From NCBI RefSeq assembly GCF_018129685.1, contig NZ_JAFCLG010000001.1, forward strand, positions 1,516,870 through 1,580,869: a stretch of 64,000 bases of DNA, in the 5' to 3' direction. Positions 44,556-53,554 of the stretch are shown piece after piece (position 1 is the stretch's first letter; each line of letters starts with the position of its first letter). The notes below the pieces were generated by a model, which saw only the letters and a program-made list of their open reading frames with translations, had not been told where the DNA came from and searched no databases. The position numbers were made by a program, and so were the translations under genes. Source of the DNA: Bradyrhizobium manausense (GTDB lineage Bacteria > Pseudomonadota > Alphaproteobacteria > Rhizobiales > Xanthobacteraceae).

Positions 44556-45326
44556 ATGACAAAGTTCTCGGTAATCCGTCGCAGCTTCTCGCCGCGAATC
44601 GTCACCGCTTGTGCCTTTGCGACAGCCTTGCTGACCGTGCCGTTCGCGGCTCAGGCGCAAATGCTTGGTTACGCGCCGATGCAGCCCCAGGTCTATCCGC
44701 AGGATCAGGCCTACTCTCAGGGCTACGCCAGCGAAGCGCCGCAGGCGGCCGACGAGGATGCCATCCTGCCCGATCGCCTGCGACGGCAGATCGTGAGCTT
44801 CGACCGCAACGAGCCGGCCGGCACGATCGTCATCGATACCGCCAACACCTATCTCTATTACGTGCTCGGTAACGGGCGCGCGATGCGTTACGGCGTCGGT
44901 GTCGGCCGAGAGGGGTTCACCTGGTCGGGCGTGCAGAGTATCAGCCGCAAGGCCGAATGGCCGGATTGGCATCCGCCGGCGGAGATGATCGCACGCCAGC
45001 CCTATCTGCCGCGCTTCGTCGCCGGCGGTCCCGGCAATCCGCTCGGTGCGCGCGCGATGTATCTCGGCTCCAGCGAATACCGCATCCACGGCACCAACGA
45101 TCCCACGACGATCGGCAAGTTCGTGTCCTCCGGCTGTATTCGTCTGACCAACGAGGATGTCAGCGACCTTTTCAATCGCGTCAGCGTCGGCGCCAAAGTC
45201 GTCGTGTTGCCGAAGAACGCACCGCTGATGGCGCGCGGCGGCGATCCCGTACGCAAGCGGCCGGCAGTGACGACGCTGCCTTCGGGGCGCCAGGCGCTGA
45301 ACATCCCGACGTCGTCGGTGGACTAA
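44556..45326 (+). CDS. L,D-transpeptidase (YkuD domain)
   Basis: A 256-residue exported protein with a signal peptide (VTACAFATALLTVPFAAQAQ). A glutamine-rich linker leads to the YkuD catalytic domain: GTIVIDTANTYLYYVLGNGRAMRYGVGVGREGF, then YRIHGTNDPTTIGKFVSSGCIRLTNEDVSDLF. The His and Cys of HGTN and SSGCIRL are the active site. It makes 3-3 crosslinks in peptidoglycan or attaches proteins to it. Start ATG at 44556; further upstream residues lack similarity. The DUF2865 gene follows after 18 bases. Confidence 0.95.
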   Translation: MTKFSVIRRSFSPRIVTACAFATALLTVPFAAQAQMLGYAPMQPQVYPQDQAYSQGYASEAPQAADEDAILPDRLRRQIVSFDRNEPAGTIVIDTANTYLYYVLGNGRAMRYGVGVGREGFTWSGVQSISRKAEWPDWHPPAEMIARQPYLPRFVAGGPGNPLGARAMYLGSSEYRIHGTNDPTTIGKFVSSGCIRLTNEDVSDLFNRVSVGAKVVVLPKNAPLMARGGDPVRKRPAVTTLPSGRQALNIPTSSVD

Positions 45327-45344
45327 CGAACGGCTTGAGGTCAC

Positions 45345-45995
45345 ATGGTGGGACGTTTGATTGGCAGACTGGCCGGAGGCGCGGCCGCATTGGTCGTCGT
45401 CGCTTCGTTCGGCCTCGCGCTGGCGCCGCCTGCGCATGCGGAGGATTTCTTCTCGGCGCTGTTCGGTGGATTTGGCCGGCGGCCACCACCGCAAATCCAG
45501 GCGCCGCCCAGGGACGACGATACGCCGCGTTACGACGCACCGCGCCAGCGCGTCTATGGCGGCGGCACGGCCTATTGCGTGCGCGGCTGCGACGGCCGCT
45601 ACTTTCCGGCGCAGGGCGCGGATGCCCAGAGCAAGGCACAATCCTGCAAGAGCTTCTGCCCGGCCGCCGAAACCTCGCTGGTCTACGGCAGCAATATCGA
45701 CGAGGCCACGACCGAGGTGGGGAAAGCCTACTCTGACCTGCCGAACGCCTTCCGCTATCGCAACGAGATCGTCGCGGGCTGCACGTGTAACGGCAAGGAC
45801 CCGGCCGGTCTCGCTTCCGTCAAGGCCGAGGACGATCCGACCTTGCGCAGGGGCGACATCGTTGCCGGCGCCGATGGCCTCGTCGTCGCCAATCGCAACG
45901 CCGGCGATCGCCGCGGCGTCGCGATGAACTTCTCGCCGTTGCCGGAGTCGGTGCGCGCGAAGTTCCGTCAGGTTCCGGTGGTGGCGAAGGAGTAG
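45345..45995 (+). CDS. DUF2865 domain exported protein
   Basis: A 216-residue exported protein (signal AALVVVASFGLALAPPAHA). The conserved block GGTAYCVRGCDGRYFPAQG, followed by SCKSFCPAAETSLVYGSNIDEA, is the DUF2865 signature. Its four cysteines probably form disulfides. Further cysteines occur in AGCTCNGKD. Function is unknown. It follows the L,D-transpeptidase by 18 bases and probably acts with it in the cell wall. Confidence 0.92.
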   Translation: MVGRLIGRLAGGAAALVVVASFGLALAPPAHAEDFFSALFGGFGRRPPPQIQAPPRDDDTPRYDAPRQRVYGGGTAYCVRGCDGRYFPAQGADAQSKAQSCKSFCPAAETSLVYGSNIDEATTEVGKAYSDLPNAFRYRNEIVAGCTCNGKDPAGLASVKAEDDPTLRRGDIVAGADGLVVANRNAGDRRGVAMNFSPLPESVRAKFRQVPVVAKE

Positions 45996-46042
45996 CGCGC
46001 TCTTTCGTCAGGACGACACCGGGAGTGTAGCGCCAGGATGCC

Positions 46043-48136
46043 CTACGCCGCGCGGATCTTCCCCAGGAATTCGCTGACCTGCTCGCCGAGCTGACGGCTC
46101 TGGGTCTCCAGCAGCTCGGAGGCGTGCTTGACGTTGTCCGCCGCACCGGCTGCCATGTCGGCATCAGCCTTCACGCCCGTTATGTTGTCGGAGACGTTCT
46201 TGGTGCCCTGTGCGGCATATTGCGTGCTGCGGGTGATCTCTTGCGTCGCCGCGCCCTGCTCCTGCACGGCGGCGGCAATCGCGGTGGCGACCTCGTTGAC
46301 CTCGCCGATGATGCCGCCGATCGCCTGAATCGCGTTGATGGCATCGCCCGCGACCCTCTGGATGTCGGCGATCTGTTCCGAGATTTCCTCGGTCGCCTTG
46401 GCGGTCTGGCTCGCCAGCGACTTCACTTCGGAGGCCACCACCGCGAAGCCGCGGCCCGCTTCGCCGGCGCGGGCGGCTTCGATGGTGGCGTTGAGCGCGA
46501 GCAGATTGGTCTGCGCCGCGATGGTGTTGATGAGGCCGACCACCTCACCGATCCGGCCGGCGGATTGTGCCAGGCCCTGAACGGTGCCGTCTGTGTCGCG
46601 CGCCTGGTTGACCGCGCGGCTGGCGATGCCAGCGGCATGGGCAGCCTGCTGGCTAATGTCGTTGATCGAGGCCGAGAGCTCTTCGGCTGCTGCGGCGACG
46701 CTCTCGACGCTGGTCGATGCGTCGTTGGAGGCCTTGCCCGCGACCTCGACGCGTTCATTGGTCTGGCGCGCCACGGCGGAGAGATCGCCCGAAGTCTTGC
46801 GCATCTCGGCCGAGGCATCGCTCAGCTCACCGAGCGACTTGCGCACCACGCCTTCGAACTCGCCGACATAGGTCTCCATGGCCCGCTGCCGGGCGGCCGC
46901 GCCGGCATTGCGCTCGCGCTCCTGTTCTTCGATCTTGAGCTTGTCGATCGCCTGCTGCTTGAAAGTCTCGAGCGCGCCGGCCAGTGCGCCGATCTCGTCC
47001 TTGCGGTCGAGATAGCCGCTGTCGACGCCGAGGTCGCCGCCAGCGACCTTCAGCATGGCGTCGCGAATCCGGTGCAGCGGCGTGATCACGCGGCGGCTCA
47101 CCGCCAGCATCGCGGCGCCGGTCAGGATGATGGCCGTGACCAGAAGCGCCAGCTGGACGAGGAGGGATTGCAGCGCGCTTGCACGTTGGTTGGCGGCATG
47201 ATCCTTGGCGGCGGCAAGCGCGGTGTCGGCGAGCTTGACGACGATCGCCATGCGGCCGACCGAGAAGGGGCTCCACTGATTGGCTGTCATCGACGGCTTC
47301 TCGCCCCTGGCGATGGCCGCGATGATACCGTCGCGCGTCGTGGTGTATTGCGGATCGAAATACATCGATTTGGTCTCGCTCATCGCGGCCGACAGCGCGG
47401 GGGGCATTTGCATGCCGGTGGCGGCAAGCCCGACCGCACTCCAGGCGGCGTCGGTGGCGCCGACGAATTTGGTGAAGGCGGCCTGAGTTTCGGGCGCAAT
47501 CTTGCCACTGGCCAGCGCATTGCCGACGATGAGCGAGGATTCGCCGGCGTTCTGGCGCAGCAGCCAGGCCATCTGCTTGATCATCAGCAACTGGTCGATG
47601 GTGGCGTCCTGGTGGTTGACGCTGGCGGCCAGCACCGGCGCGAGCTTTTCGAGGATCGCCATCAGCCCGTCCTCGCTCTCGAGATATTCGGTGGCGAGCG
47701 CCGCACGGCGCGAGGCCTTGGGCTTGGCGACTTCGGTCCAGAATTCGGTCTGCTGCGCCAGCAGCGCCTTGTTGAGCCTGACAAGATCGGTCACGATCGA
47801 ATCGCGCTGCGGCAGGTCGATCGAGGGCAGGATGTCGATGGCGCGCGCCAGCGCCGGCATCAATTCGTCGCGAATACCGCGAATGTATTTTTCGATGTCG
47901 GCATCGACCCTGATGTCGCTGGTCAATTGCCGGTTGGTGGTGGAACGGTCGGCCCGGATGTTGGCCATGGCCTTGAAGACATCGGCCGAGGCTGCCGAGA
48001 CAGCGACGATCCGGTTGGCCTGCTGCAGCCGGGCCCAGGAATTCCATGCGCTGACCGAGAAGCCGATGACGACGACGAATGCGGTGGAGAGGATCACCGC
48101 TTTCAGCAGCGTGGATACGGTCAAGCGATTGAGCAT
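46043..48136 (-). CDS. Methyl-accepting chemotaxis protein (paralogue 1)
   Basis: A 697-residue transmembrane chemoreceptor from the ATG at 48136. TM1 is at 10-30 ([19 protein letters not shown]) and a long periplasmic helical sensor spans about 35-330. TM2 is near [18 protein letters not shown] (about 350), followed by HAMP ([23 protein letters not shown]). The cytoplasmic signalling domain has the hairpin tip [25 protein letters not shown], which binds CheA/CheW. The neighbouring gene at 48508 encodes a protein of exactly the same length with a closely similar signalling domain. A perfect hairpin precedes its ribosome-binding site. Confidence 0.95.
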   Translation of the reverse strand: MLNRLTVSTLLKAVILSTAFVVVIGFSVSAWNSWARLQQANRIVAVSAASADVFKAMANIRADRSTTNRQLTSDIRVDADIEKYIRGIRDELMPALARAIDILPSIDLPQRDSIVTDLVRLNKALLAQQTEFWTEVAKPKASRRAALATEYLESEDGLMAILEKLAPVLAASVNHQDATIDQLLMIKQMAWLLRQNAGESSLIVGNALASGKIAPETQAAFTKFVGATDAAWSAVGLAATGMQMPPALSAAMSETKSMYFDPQYTTTRDGIIAAIARGEKPSMTANQWSPFSVGRMAIVVKLADTALAAAKDHAANQRASALQSLLVQLALLVTAIILTGAAMLAVSRRVITPLHRIRDAMLKVAGGDLGVDSGYLDRKDEIGALAGALETFKQQAIDKLKIEEQERERNAGAAARQRAMETYVGEFEGVVRKSLGELSDASAEMRKTSGDLSAVARQTNERVEVAGKASNDASTSVESVAAAAEELSASINDISQQAAHAAGIASRAVNQARDTDGTVQGLAQSAGRIGEVVGLINTIAAQTNLLALNATIEAARAGEAGRGFAVVASEVKSLASQTAKATEEISEQIADIQRVAGDAINAIQAIGGIIGEVNEVATAIAAAVQEQGAATQEITRSTQYAAQGTKNVSDNITGVKADADMAAGAADNVKHASELLETQSRQLGEQVSEFLGKIRAA

Positions 48137-48153
48137 TGCACACCCCGGTACGC

Positions 48154-48202
48154 GTTTCGAAGTTCGTGGCCCCTGCACGGCAGCCCCCACGAACTTCGAA
48201 AC
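48154..48202 (-). promoter_or_regulatory. 16-bp perfect hairpin in the chemoreceptor leader
   Basis: GTTTCGAAGTTCGTGG (48154-48169) and its exact inverse CCACGAACTTCGAAAC (48187-48202) flank a 17-base loop. The arm nearer the gene ends 17 bases before the ATG at 48136, close to the GGGG ribosome-binding region. It may be an attenuator or translational control hairpin. It is absent upstream of the paralogous gene. Confidence 0.75.
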
Positions 48203-48258
48203 CAATGGGATGCGCGCTGGACACGCCTGCACTCAGCAGCCGCTACGTGCATTTAGCC

Positions 48259-48271
48259 CGAAAAGGGTAAA
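48259..48271 (-). promoter_or_regulatory. Shared upstream motif of chemoreceptor genes (copy 1)
   Basis: CGAAAAGGGTAAA (TTTACCCTTTTCG on the coding strand) lies 123 bases upstream of the start at 48136. The same 13 bases occur 130 bases upstream of the paralogue at 50601, and the flanks differ. It may be a shared promoter or regulator site. Confidence 0.5.
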
Positions 48272-48369
48272 AACTTAGACAGCAGCGCTGTCACAAAGTT
48301 GCGCGGGTGTTAAGAGTTAGCTGCAGCGCAGGCGGTGTTTGGGGCACGTCTCGCCCTCATCGTCGCCTC

Positions 48370-48484
48370 GGCGAAGGCCGGGCCCATCACCACAGGACGT
48401 GGTTTGGCGAACACTCGGAGTGACCGGGCTCGCGCTACAATTACTCCCCGGGATTATGGATCCCGGCCTTCGCCGGAATGACAC
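48370..48484. repeat. Dispersed inverted repeat (GGCGAAGGCCGGG family)
   Basis: GGCGAAGGCCGGG at 48370-48382 and CCCGGCCTTCGCC at 48472-48484 are perfect 13-bp inverted arms enclosing 89 bases. This lies in the 371-base gap between the two chemoreceptor genes. It looks like the genome's dispersed palindrome class ending in GGAATGAC. Confidence 0.8.
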
Positions 48485-48507
48485 TGAGAGTGTAGCGCGA
48501 CCGTACC

Positions 48508-50601
48508 CTAAGCCGCGCGGATCTTGCCGAGGAAGTCGGAGACCTCGTGGCCGAGCTGGCTGCTCTGGGCCTCGAGCATCTCGGAGGCGCTCTTCACGTT
48601 GTCGGCGGCAGCCGCAGCGGCATCAGCATCGGCTTTCACGCCGGTGATATTGTCCGAGACGTTTCTTGTGCCCTGCGCGGCATATTGGGTGCTGCGGGTG
48701 ATCTCCTGCGTGGCCGCGCCTTGCTCCTGCACCGCCGCCGCAATCGCGGTCGCGACCTCGTTGACCTCGCCGATGATGCCGCCGATGGTCTGGATCGCGT
48801 GAATGGCATCACCCGCGACCTTCTGGATGTCGGCGATCTGTTCGGAAATCTCTTCCGTCGCCTTGGCCGTCTGGCTCGCCAGCGATTTCACTTCGGAGGC
48901 GACGACGGCAAAACCACGCCCCGCCTCGCCCGCGCGCGCCGCTTCGATTGTGGCGTTGAGCGCGAGCAGATTGGTCTGCGCCGCGATGGTGTTGATGAGG
49001 CCGACGACCTCGCCGATGCGGGCCGCCGACTTCTGCAGGCCCTGCACCGTGCCGTCGGTGTCGCGCGCCTGGTTGACGGCACGGCCGGCGATGCCTGCGG
49101 CATGGGCGGCCTGCTGGCTGATGTCATTGATCGAGGCCGAAAGCTCTTCGGCTGCCGCCGCGACGCTGTCGACGCTCATCGAAGCCTCATTGGAGGCCTT
49201 GCTGGCGACCTGGACACGGTCGTTGGTCTGGCGCGAAACGGCAGAGAGATCGCCCGACGTCTTGCGCATCTGCCCCGACGCATCGTTCAGTTCGCCCAGC
49301 GTCTTGCGCACCGCGCCCTCGAACTCGCCGACATAGGCTTCGACCGCGCGCTGGCGTGCGGCGGCGTCGGCGTTGAGCTCGCGCTCGTGCTGCTCGGCCT
49401 TGAGCTTGTCGACGGCCTGCCGCTTGAACGTCTCGAGCGCACCGGCGAGTGCACCGATCTCGTCCTTGCGGTCGAGATAGCCGCTGTCGACGGCAAGATC
49501 TCCGCCCGCCACCTTCAGCATCGCGTCGCGGATGGTCTTGAGCGGATTGATGACGCGGCGGCTCACCAGCAGATTGGCGCCGACGGCAAGGCCGATGGCG
49601 AGCGCCAGCAGCACCAGCTGCACGGTCAGCGCGCGCTGCGCCGCGGCGCGTTGGTCGAGGGTGTGCGTCCTGGCGGCATCGAGGGCGGCTTCGGCCACCG
49701 CGACCGCGCTCGCCATGCGGCCGACCGTGATCGGGCTCCACTGGTTTGCGGTCATCTCGACTTTCTCGCCTTTGACCAGGGCGTCCGCGAGACGGTCGCG
49801 CAAGGCCAGATATTGCGGTTCGAAATAGCCGGTCTTGGCGCCGGCCATGGCGGAGGCGAGCGCCGGCGGCAATTGCATGCCCGAAGTCGACAGCTCCAGC
49901 GCCTTCCACATCGCGCTCGTACCGCCGACATATTGCGTGTAATTGTAGCGTGCTTCCGGGGTGATCTTGCCGGCTGCAAGCCCCATCGAAACGATCAGCG
50001 ATGCCTCGCCCGCGGTATTGCGCAAGAGCCAGGCGTTCTGCTTGATCGACAGCAGCTGGTCGATCTCGGCGTCCTGATGGTTGACGGTGGCGGCCAGCGT
50101 GTTCGAAAGATTGTCGAGCACGTCGAGCAGGCCCTGCGTCGTGTCCATATAGTCCTTGGACAGGCCCGCACGGCGCTGATCTCGGGGCTTGGCGACGTTA
50201 TCCCAGAATTCCTTCTGCTCCTCGATCAGCAGCTTGTTGAGACGCGCGAGCTCCGGCACCAGCGTGCCGGCTCGCGGGAAATCGATGTTCGGGAGCAGCT
50301 CGAGCGCCCGTGCCATTGCCGGCATCTGCGCATCACGGAGCGCACGAAGATACTTCTCGATCTCGGGATCCATCGGTTCGGTCGCGTTCAGAAGACGCGA
50401 GGTCGTCGAGCGGTCGGTGCGCAGATTGTGCATGGCCTTGAACAGATCGGCGGAGGCGTCCGCGATCTGGGAAATGCGGCTGGCGGTCTTGAGGCGGTCC
50501 CATGAGTCCCAGGCGGTGAGCGACAGCGCGATCACCACGCAGACCGATGTGATCGCGATCACGGCCTTCAAAAGCGTGGATACGCTCAGGCGATTCAACA
50601 T
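48508..50601 (-). CDS. Methyl-accepting chemotaxis protein (paralogue 2)
   Basis: A 697-residue chemoreceptor with the same layout as the gene at 46043. TM1 lies within [20 protein letters not shown], the periplasmic sensor spans about 35-330, and TM2 is near [23 protein letters not shown] is [44 protein letters not shown]. The signalling tip reads [24 protein letters not shown]. The sensor domains of the two differ at many positions while the signalling part is nearly identical, so they arose by tandem duplication and probably sense different ligands. No che genes are nearby. Confidence 0.95.
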   Translation of the reverse strand: MLNRLSVSTLLKAVIAITSVCVVIALSLTAWDSWDRLKTASRISQIADASADLFKAMHNLRTDRSTTSRLLNATEPMDPEIEKYLRALRDAQMPAMARALELLPNIDFPRAGTLVPELARLNKLLIEEQKEFWDNVAKPRDQRRAGLSKDYMDTTQGLLDVLDNLSNTLAATVNHQDAEIDQLLSIKQNAWLLRNTAGEASLIVSMGLAAGKITPEARYNYTQYVGGTSAMWKALELSTSGMQLPPALASAMAGAKTGYFEPQYLALRDRLADALVKGEKVEMTANQWSPITVGRMASAVAVAEAALDAARTHTLDQRAAAQRALTVQLVLLALAIGLAVGANLLVSRRVINPLKTIRDAMLKVAGGDLAVDSGYLDRKDEIGALAGALETFKRQAVDKLKAEQHERELNADAAARQRAVEAYVGEFEGAVRKTLGELNDASGQMRKTSGDLSAVSRQTNDRVQVASKASNEASMSVDSVAAAAEELSASINDISQQAAHAAGIAGRAVNQARDTDGTVQGLQKSAARIGEVVGLINTIAAQTNLLALNATIEAARAGEAGRGFAVVASEVKSLASQTAKATEEISEQIADIQKVAGDAIHAIQTIGGIIGEVNEVATAIAAAVQEQGAATQEITRSTQYAAQGTRNVSDNITGVKADADAAAAAADNVKSASEMLEAQSSQLGHEVSDFLGKIRAA

Positions 50602-50730
50602 CGAGGTCCCCCAATTCCCATTTCAAAGTTCGGCAGTAGCGCCCCGGCAAAATCCAGAAGAATGGGGCGTGACAGGATCGGCAATCGCATACCGCTCGCA
50701 GCGAGGAGCGAACTGTTTCGGTATCTGAAA

Positions 50731-50743
50731 CGAAAAGGGTAAA
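50731..50743 (-). promoter_or_regulatory. Shared upstream motif of chemoreceptor genes (copy 2)
   Basis: The second copy of CGAAAAGGGTAAA lies 130 bases upstream of the ATG at 50601, followed by GTTTTAGGC against AACTTAGAC in copy 1. Conservation of position in both paralogues suggests a functional site. Confidence 0.5.
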
Positions 50744-50870
50744 GTTTTAGGCAGGGGTTTGCCGGTAGAAGTACGCATTTACTAGAAGTTGCAACGGGTT
50801 GCGTTGGTGGAACCGACTCGCGAGACGGACGTTAGGACATCATTAGCAATTCGCCTGAAGGGGCCCTGCG

Positions 50871-51026
50871 ATGATCGTCGGCGTACTCGTCACCTTTCTC
50901 GTCATCATTCTCGTTCTTTATCTCATCAACATGCTGCCCATGGACGGTCGCGCCAAGCAGATCGCGCGCGTCGTCGTCATCATCATCGGCATCGTCTCGC
51001 TGCTGAAATATCTGGCGGTGTTCTAG
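50871..51026 (+). CDS. 51-residue membrane protein (Thivi_2564-like)
   Basis: An ATG at 50871 with GAAGGGG about eight bases upstream encodes 51 residues ending at a TAG at 51024-51026. Two hydrophobic helices (MIVGVLVTFLVIILVLYLI and ARVVVIIIGIVSLLKYLAVF) flank NMLPMDGRAKQ. This pattern matches the small Thivi_2564-type membrane family found in many proteobacteria. Function is unknown. A strong terminator follows 21 bases after the stop. Confidence 0.8.
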   Translation: MIVGVLVTFLVIILVLYLINMLPMDGRAKQIARVVVIIIGIVSLLKYLAVF

Positions 51027-51046
51027 CCGGACCGCAAAGTCTCAAA

Positions 51047-51076
51047 CAAAAAGCCCCGGCGCGAGCCGGGGCTTTT
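51047..51076. terminator. Bidirectional rho-independent terminator
   Basis: AAAAGCCCCGGC and GCCGGGGCTTTT form a perfect 12-bp stem with a four-base loop (GCGA). A and T tracts on both sides let it stop the small membrane gene (plus strand) and glcB (minus strand, stop at 51095). Confidence 0.92.
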
Positions 51077-51094
51077 GATGTTCGAATTGCAGCT

Positions 51095-53260
51095 TCAACC
51101 GAGGGCCTTGGCTTCGCGGCGGCGCGCGGTGAGAATGTATTCGGTGTAGCCGTTCGGCTGCTCGCGGCCCTTGAAGATGAGGTCGCAGGCGGCCTTGAAG
51201 GCGACGCCGTCGAAGGCGGGCGCCATCGGCTTGTAGATCGCATCGCCTGCATTCTGCTTGTCGACGACCACGGCCATGCGTTTGAGCGATTCCATCACCT
51301 GCGACTCGGTGATCACGCCCTGGTGCAGCCAGTTGGCGAGATGCTGGCTGGAAATGCGCAAGGTGGCGCGGTCTTCCATCAGGCCGACATCGTGGATGTC
51401 AGGCACCTTGGAGCAGCCCACGCCCTGGTCGATCCAGCGCACGACGTAGCCGAGAATGCCCTGGCAGTTGTTGTCGATCTCCTGCTTGACGTCATCAGGA
51501 GCCCAGTTGGACTTCGACACCGGAATGGTGAGGATGTCCGAGAGTTTTGCGCGCGGACCGCCTTTGGTCAGCTCCTGCTGACGCGCGACGACGTTGACCT
51601 GGTGATAGTGCAGGGCGTGCAGTGTCGCAGCCGTCGGCGAAGGCACCCATGCGGTGGTGGCGCCGGCCTGCGGATGGGCAAGCTTCTGTTGAAGCATGTC
51701 TGCCATCTTGTCCGGCGCGGCCCACATGCCTTTGCCAATCTGGGCGTGCCCGGGCAGGCCACAGGTCAGGCCCATGTCGACGTTCCAGTCCTCATAGGCC
51801 TTGATCCAGGCCTGCGCCTTCATCTCGTTCTTGCGGATCATCGGACCCGCTTCCATCGAGGTGTGGATCTCGTCGCCGGTGCGGTCGAGAAAGCCGGTGT
51901 TGATGAACATGATGCGCTTGGAGGCGCGCTGGATGCAGGCCTTGAGGTTGACGGTGGTGCGGCGCTCCTCATCCATGATGCCGACCTTGAGCGTATTCTC
52001 CGGCAGGCCCAGCATCTTCTCGACGCGGTCGAAGATCTCGCAGGTGAACGAGACTTCGTCCGGACCGTGCATCTTCGGCTTGACGATATAGGCCGAGCCG
52101 GTGCGGCTGTTCTTGACCTTCGAGTTGCCCTTGAGGTCGTGGATCGCGAGAAGGCCGGAGACGGCGGCATCGAGCAGCCCCTCAGGCACCTCCTCGCCGG
52201 CTTCGTCCAGCACGGCATCGGTGAACATGTGGTGGCCGCAATTGCGCATCAGCAGCAAGCTGCGGCCGTGCAGCTTCACCTCACCCTTGCCGTCCGGCGT
52301 CTTGTAGGAGCGGTCGGCGTTGAGCGAACGCGTCAGCGTCTTGCCGCCCTTTTCGAAGTCCGCCGACAGCGTGCCGTTCATCAGGCCGAGGGTGTTGCGA
52401 TAGACCAGCACTTTGTCTTCGGCATCGACCGCGGCAACCGAATCTTCCATGTCGAGGATGGTCGAGACCGCGGCTTCCACCACCATGTCGGCGACGCCGG
52501 CCGGATCGTCCTTGCCGATCGCGCTGTTGCGGTTGATCGTCACCTCGACATGCAGGCCGTTGTTGACGAGCAGCACAGCGCTCGGCGCGCTGGCATCGCC
52601 CACGAAGCCGGCGAATTGTGCGGCGTTCTTCAGCGCGGTGGCGTTGCCGCTCTTGAGTTTCACGGCGAGCTGGCCGGCGACGACGCTGTAGGCGGTGACA
52701 TCGGTGTGGCTGCCGGTCGCAAGCGGCACGGCGGCATCCAGGAACGCCTTGGCTTTCGCGATCACCTTGTCGCCGCGCGGCTTGTTGTAGCCCTTGCCGC
52801 TTTCCGAGGGATCATGCGGGATCGCGTCGGTGCCGTAGAACGCGTCGTAGAGCGAGCCCCAGCGCGCATTCGCCGCGTTCAGGGCGTAGCGCGCATTGGT
52901 CAGCGGCACGACGAGCTGCGGTCCGCAGATCTTGCCGATCTCCTCGTCGACATTGGCGGTCTCGACTGTCTGCGTCGCCGGCTCGGGGACGAGATAGCCG
53001 ATCTCCTTCAGAAAAGCGGTGTAGGCGTCGAGGTCGAACGCCTTGCCCTTATTGGCGCGGTGCCAGTCGTCGATCTTGGCCTGCAGCTGATCACGGACGG
53101 CGAGCAGCGACCGGTTCTTCGGCCCCAGTTCCTTGATGAGAGCGGCCACCCCGGCCCAGAACGCATCCGGCGCGATCCCCGTTTTCGGGGCGGCTTCCTT
53201 GGCGATGAAATCGAAAAGGACGGGGGCGATCTTCAATCCGTGGGCGTCAACGCGTTTCAT
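51095..53260 (-). CDS. glcB: Malate synthase G
   Basis: A 721-residue enzyme condensing glyoxylate and acetyl-CoA to malate in the glyoxylate shunt. The start [23 protein letters not shown] at 53260 is the family N-terminus. Conserved blocks include [28 protein letters not shown] and [31 protein letters not shown], and length is normal for the G isoform. No isocitrate lyase is adjacent. It enables growth on acetate or fatty acids, in line with the hydroxybutyrate and methylmalonyl-CoA genes in the window. Confidence 0.97.
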   Translation of the reverse strand: MKRVDAHGLKIAPVLFDFIAKEAAPKTGIAPDAFWAGVAALIKELGPKNRSLLAVRDQLQAKIDDWHRANKGKAFDLDAYTAFLKEIGYLVPEPATQTVETANVDEEIGKICGPQLVVPLTNARYALNAANARWGSLYDAFYGTDAIPHDPSESGKGYNKPRGDKVIAKAKAFLDAAVPLATGSHTDVTAYSVVAGQLAVKLKSGNATALKNAAQFAGFVGDASAPSAVLLVNNGLHVEVTINRNSAIGKDDPAGVADMVVEAAVSTILDMEDSVAAVDAEDKVLVYRNTLGLMNGTLSADFEKGGKTLTRSLNADRSYKTPDGKGEVKLHGRSLLLMRNCGHHMFTDAVLDEAGEEVPEGLLDAAVSGLLAIHDLKGNSKVKNSRTGSAYIVKPKMHGPDEVSFTCEIFDRVEKMLGLPENTLKVGIMDEERRTTVNLKACIQRASKRIMFINTGFLDRTGDEIHTSMEAGPMIRKNEMKAQAWIKAYEDWNVDMGLTCGLPGHAQIGKGMWAAPDKMADMLQQKLAHPQAGATTAWVPSPTAATLHALHYHQVNVVARQQELTKGGPRAKLSDILTIPVSKSNWAPDDVKQEIDNNCQGILGYVVRWIDQGVGCSKVPDIHDVGLMEDRATLRISSQHLANWLHQGVITESQVMESLKRMAVVVDKQNAGDAIYKPMAPAFDGVAFKAACDLIFKGREQPNGYTEYILTARRREAKALG

Positions 53261-53430
53261 GATGGTCTTTCTTGTTGGAAATGGCTGTTTTTGGCTGCTT
53301 TTGACCCGACAGCAGCAAAATGCGCCCACGCGGGGCGGCTCTCGAGACCTATTAGCCTCAAAATCGGGGCGGTGAGAAGACCCCCAAAGGTTTGTCAAAA
53401 TGTCAAGGAGAGTTGGGGGCGGCTAGCGCA

Positions 53431-53541
53431 CCGCTGTCATTCCCCGCGAAAGCAGGGAATCCGGTACGCCGCGGCTTCTCCGTATCCGATCGCTGTCTCT
53501 GGAATACCGGGTCGCCCGGTCAAGCCGGGCGACGACAGCGG
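53431..53541. repeat. Dispersed palindromic element (CCGCTGTCATTCC family)
   Basis: CCGCTGTC at 53431 and GACAGCGG ending at 53541 are inverted ends. Inside, TCCCCGCGAAAGCAGGGAATCC and GGGTCGCCCGG..CCGGGCGACG make further hairpins. The sequence matches a well-known Bradyrhizobium intergenic repeat. It separates cysNC (ends at 53555) from glcB. Confidence 0.82.
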
Positions 53542-53554
53542 GGCTGGGCTCGCC

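Noticed and set aside
43236..45641. An 801-codon minus-strand frame that would fuse the AI-2E transporter to a long N-terminal extension
   Set aside because: The extension is antisense to the L,D-transpeptidase and DUF2865 genes and has no similarity; only the part after about 44348 is a gene.
46124..48256. A 710-codon plus-strand frame opposite the first chemoreceptor (and a 652-codon one opposite the second)
   Set aside because: Both are antisense shadows of well-supported chemoreceptor genes and show no domain of their own.
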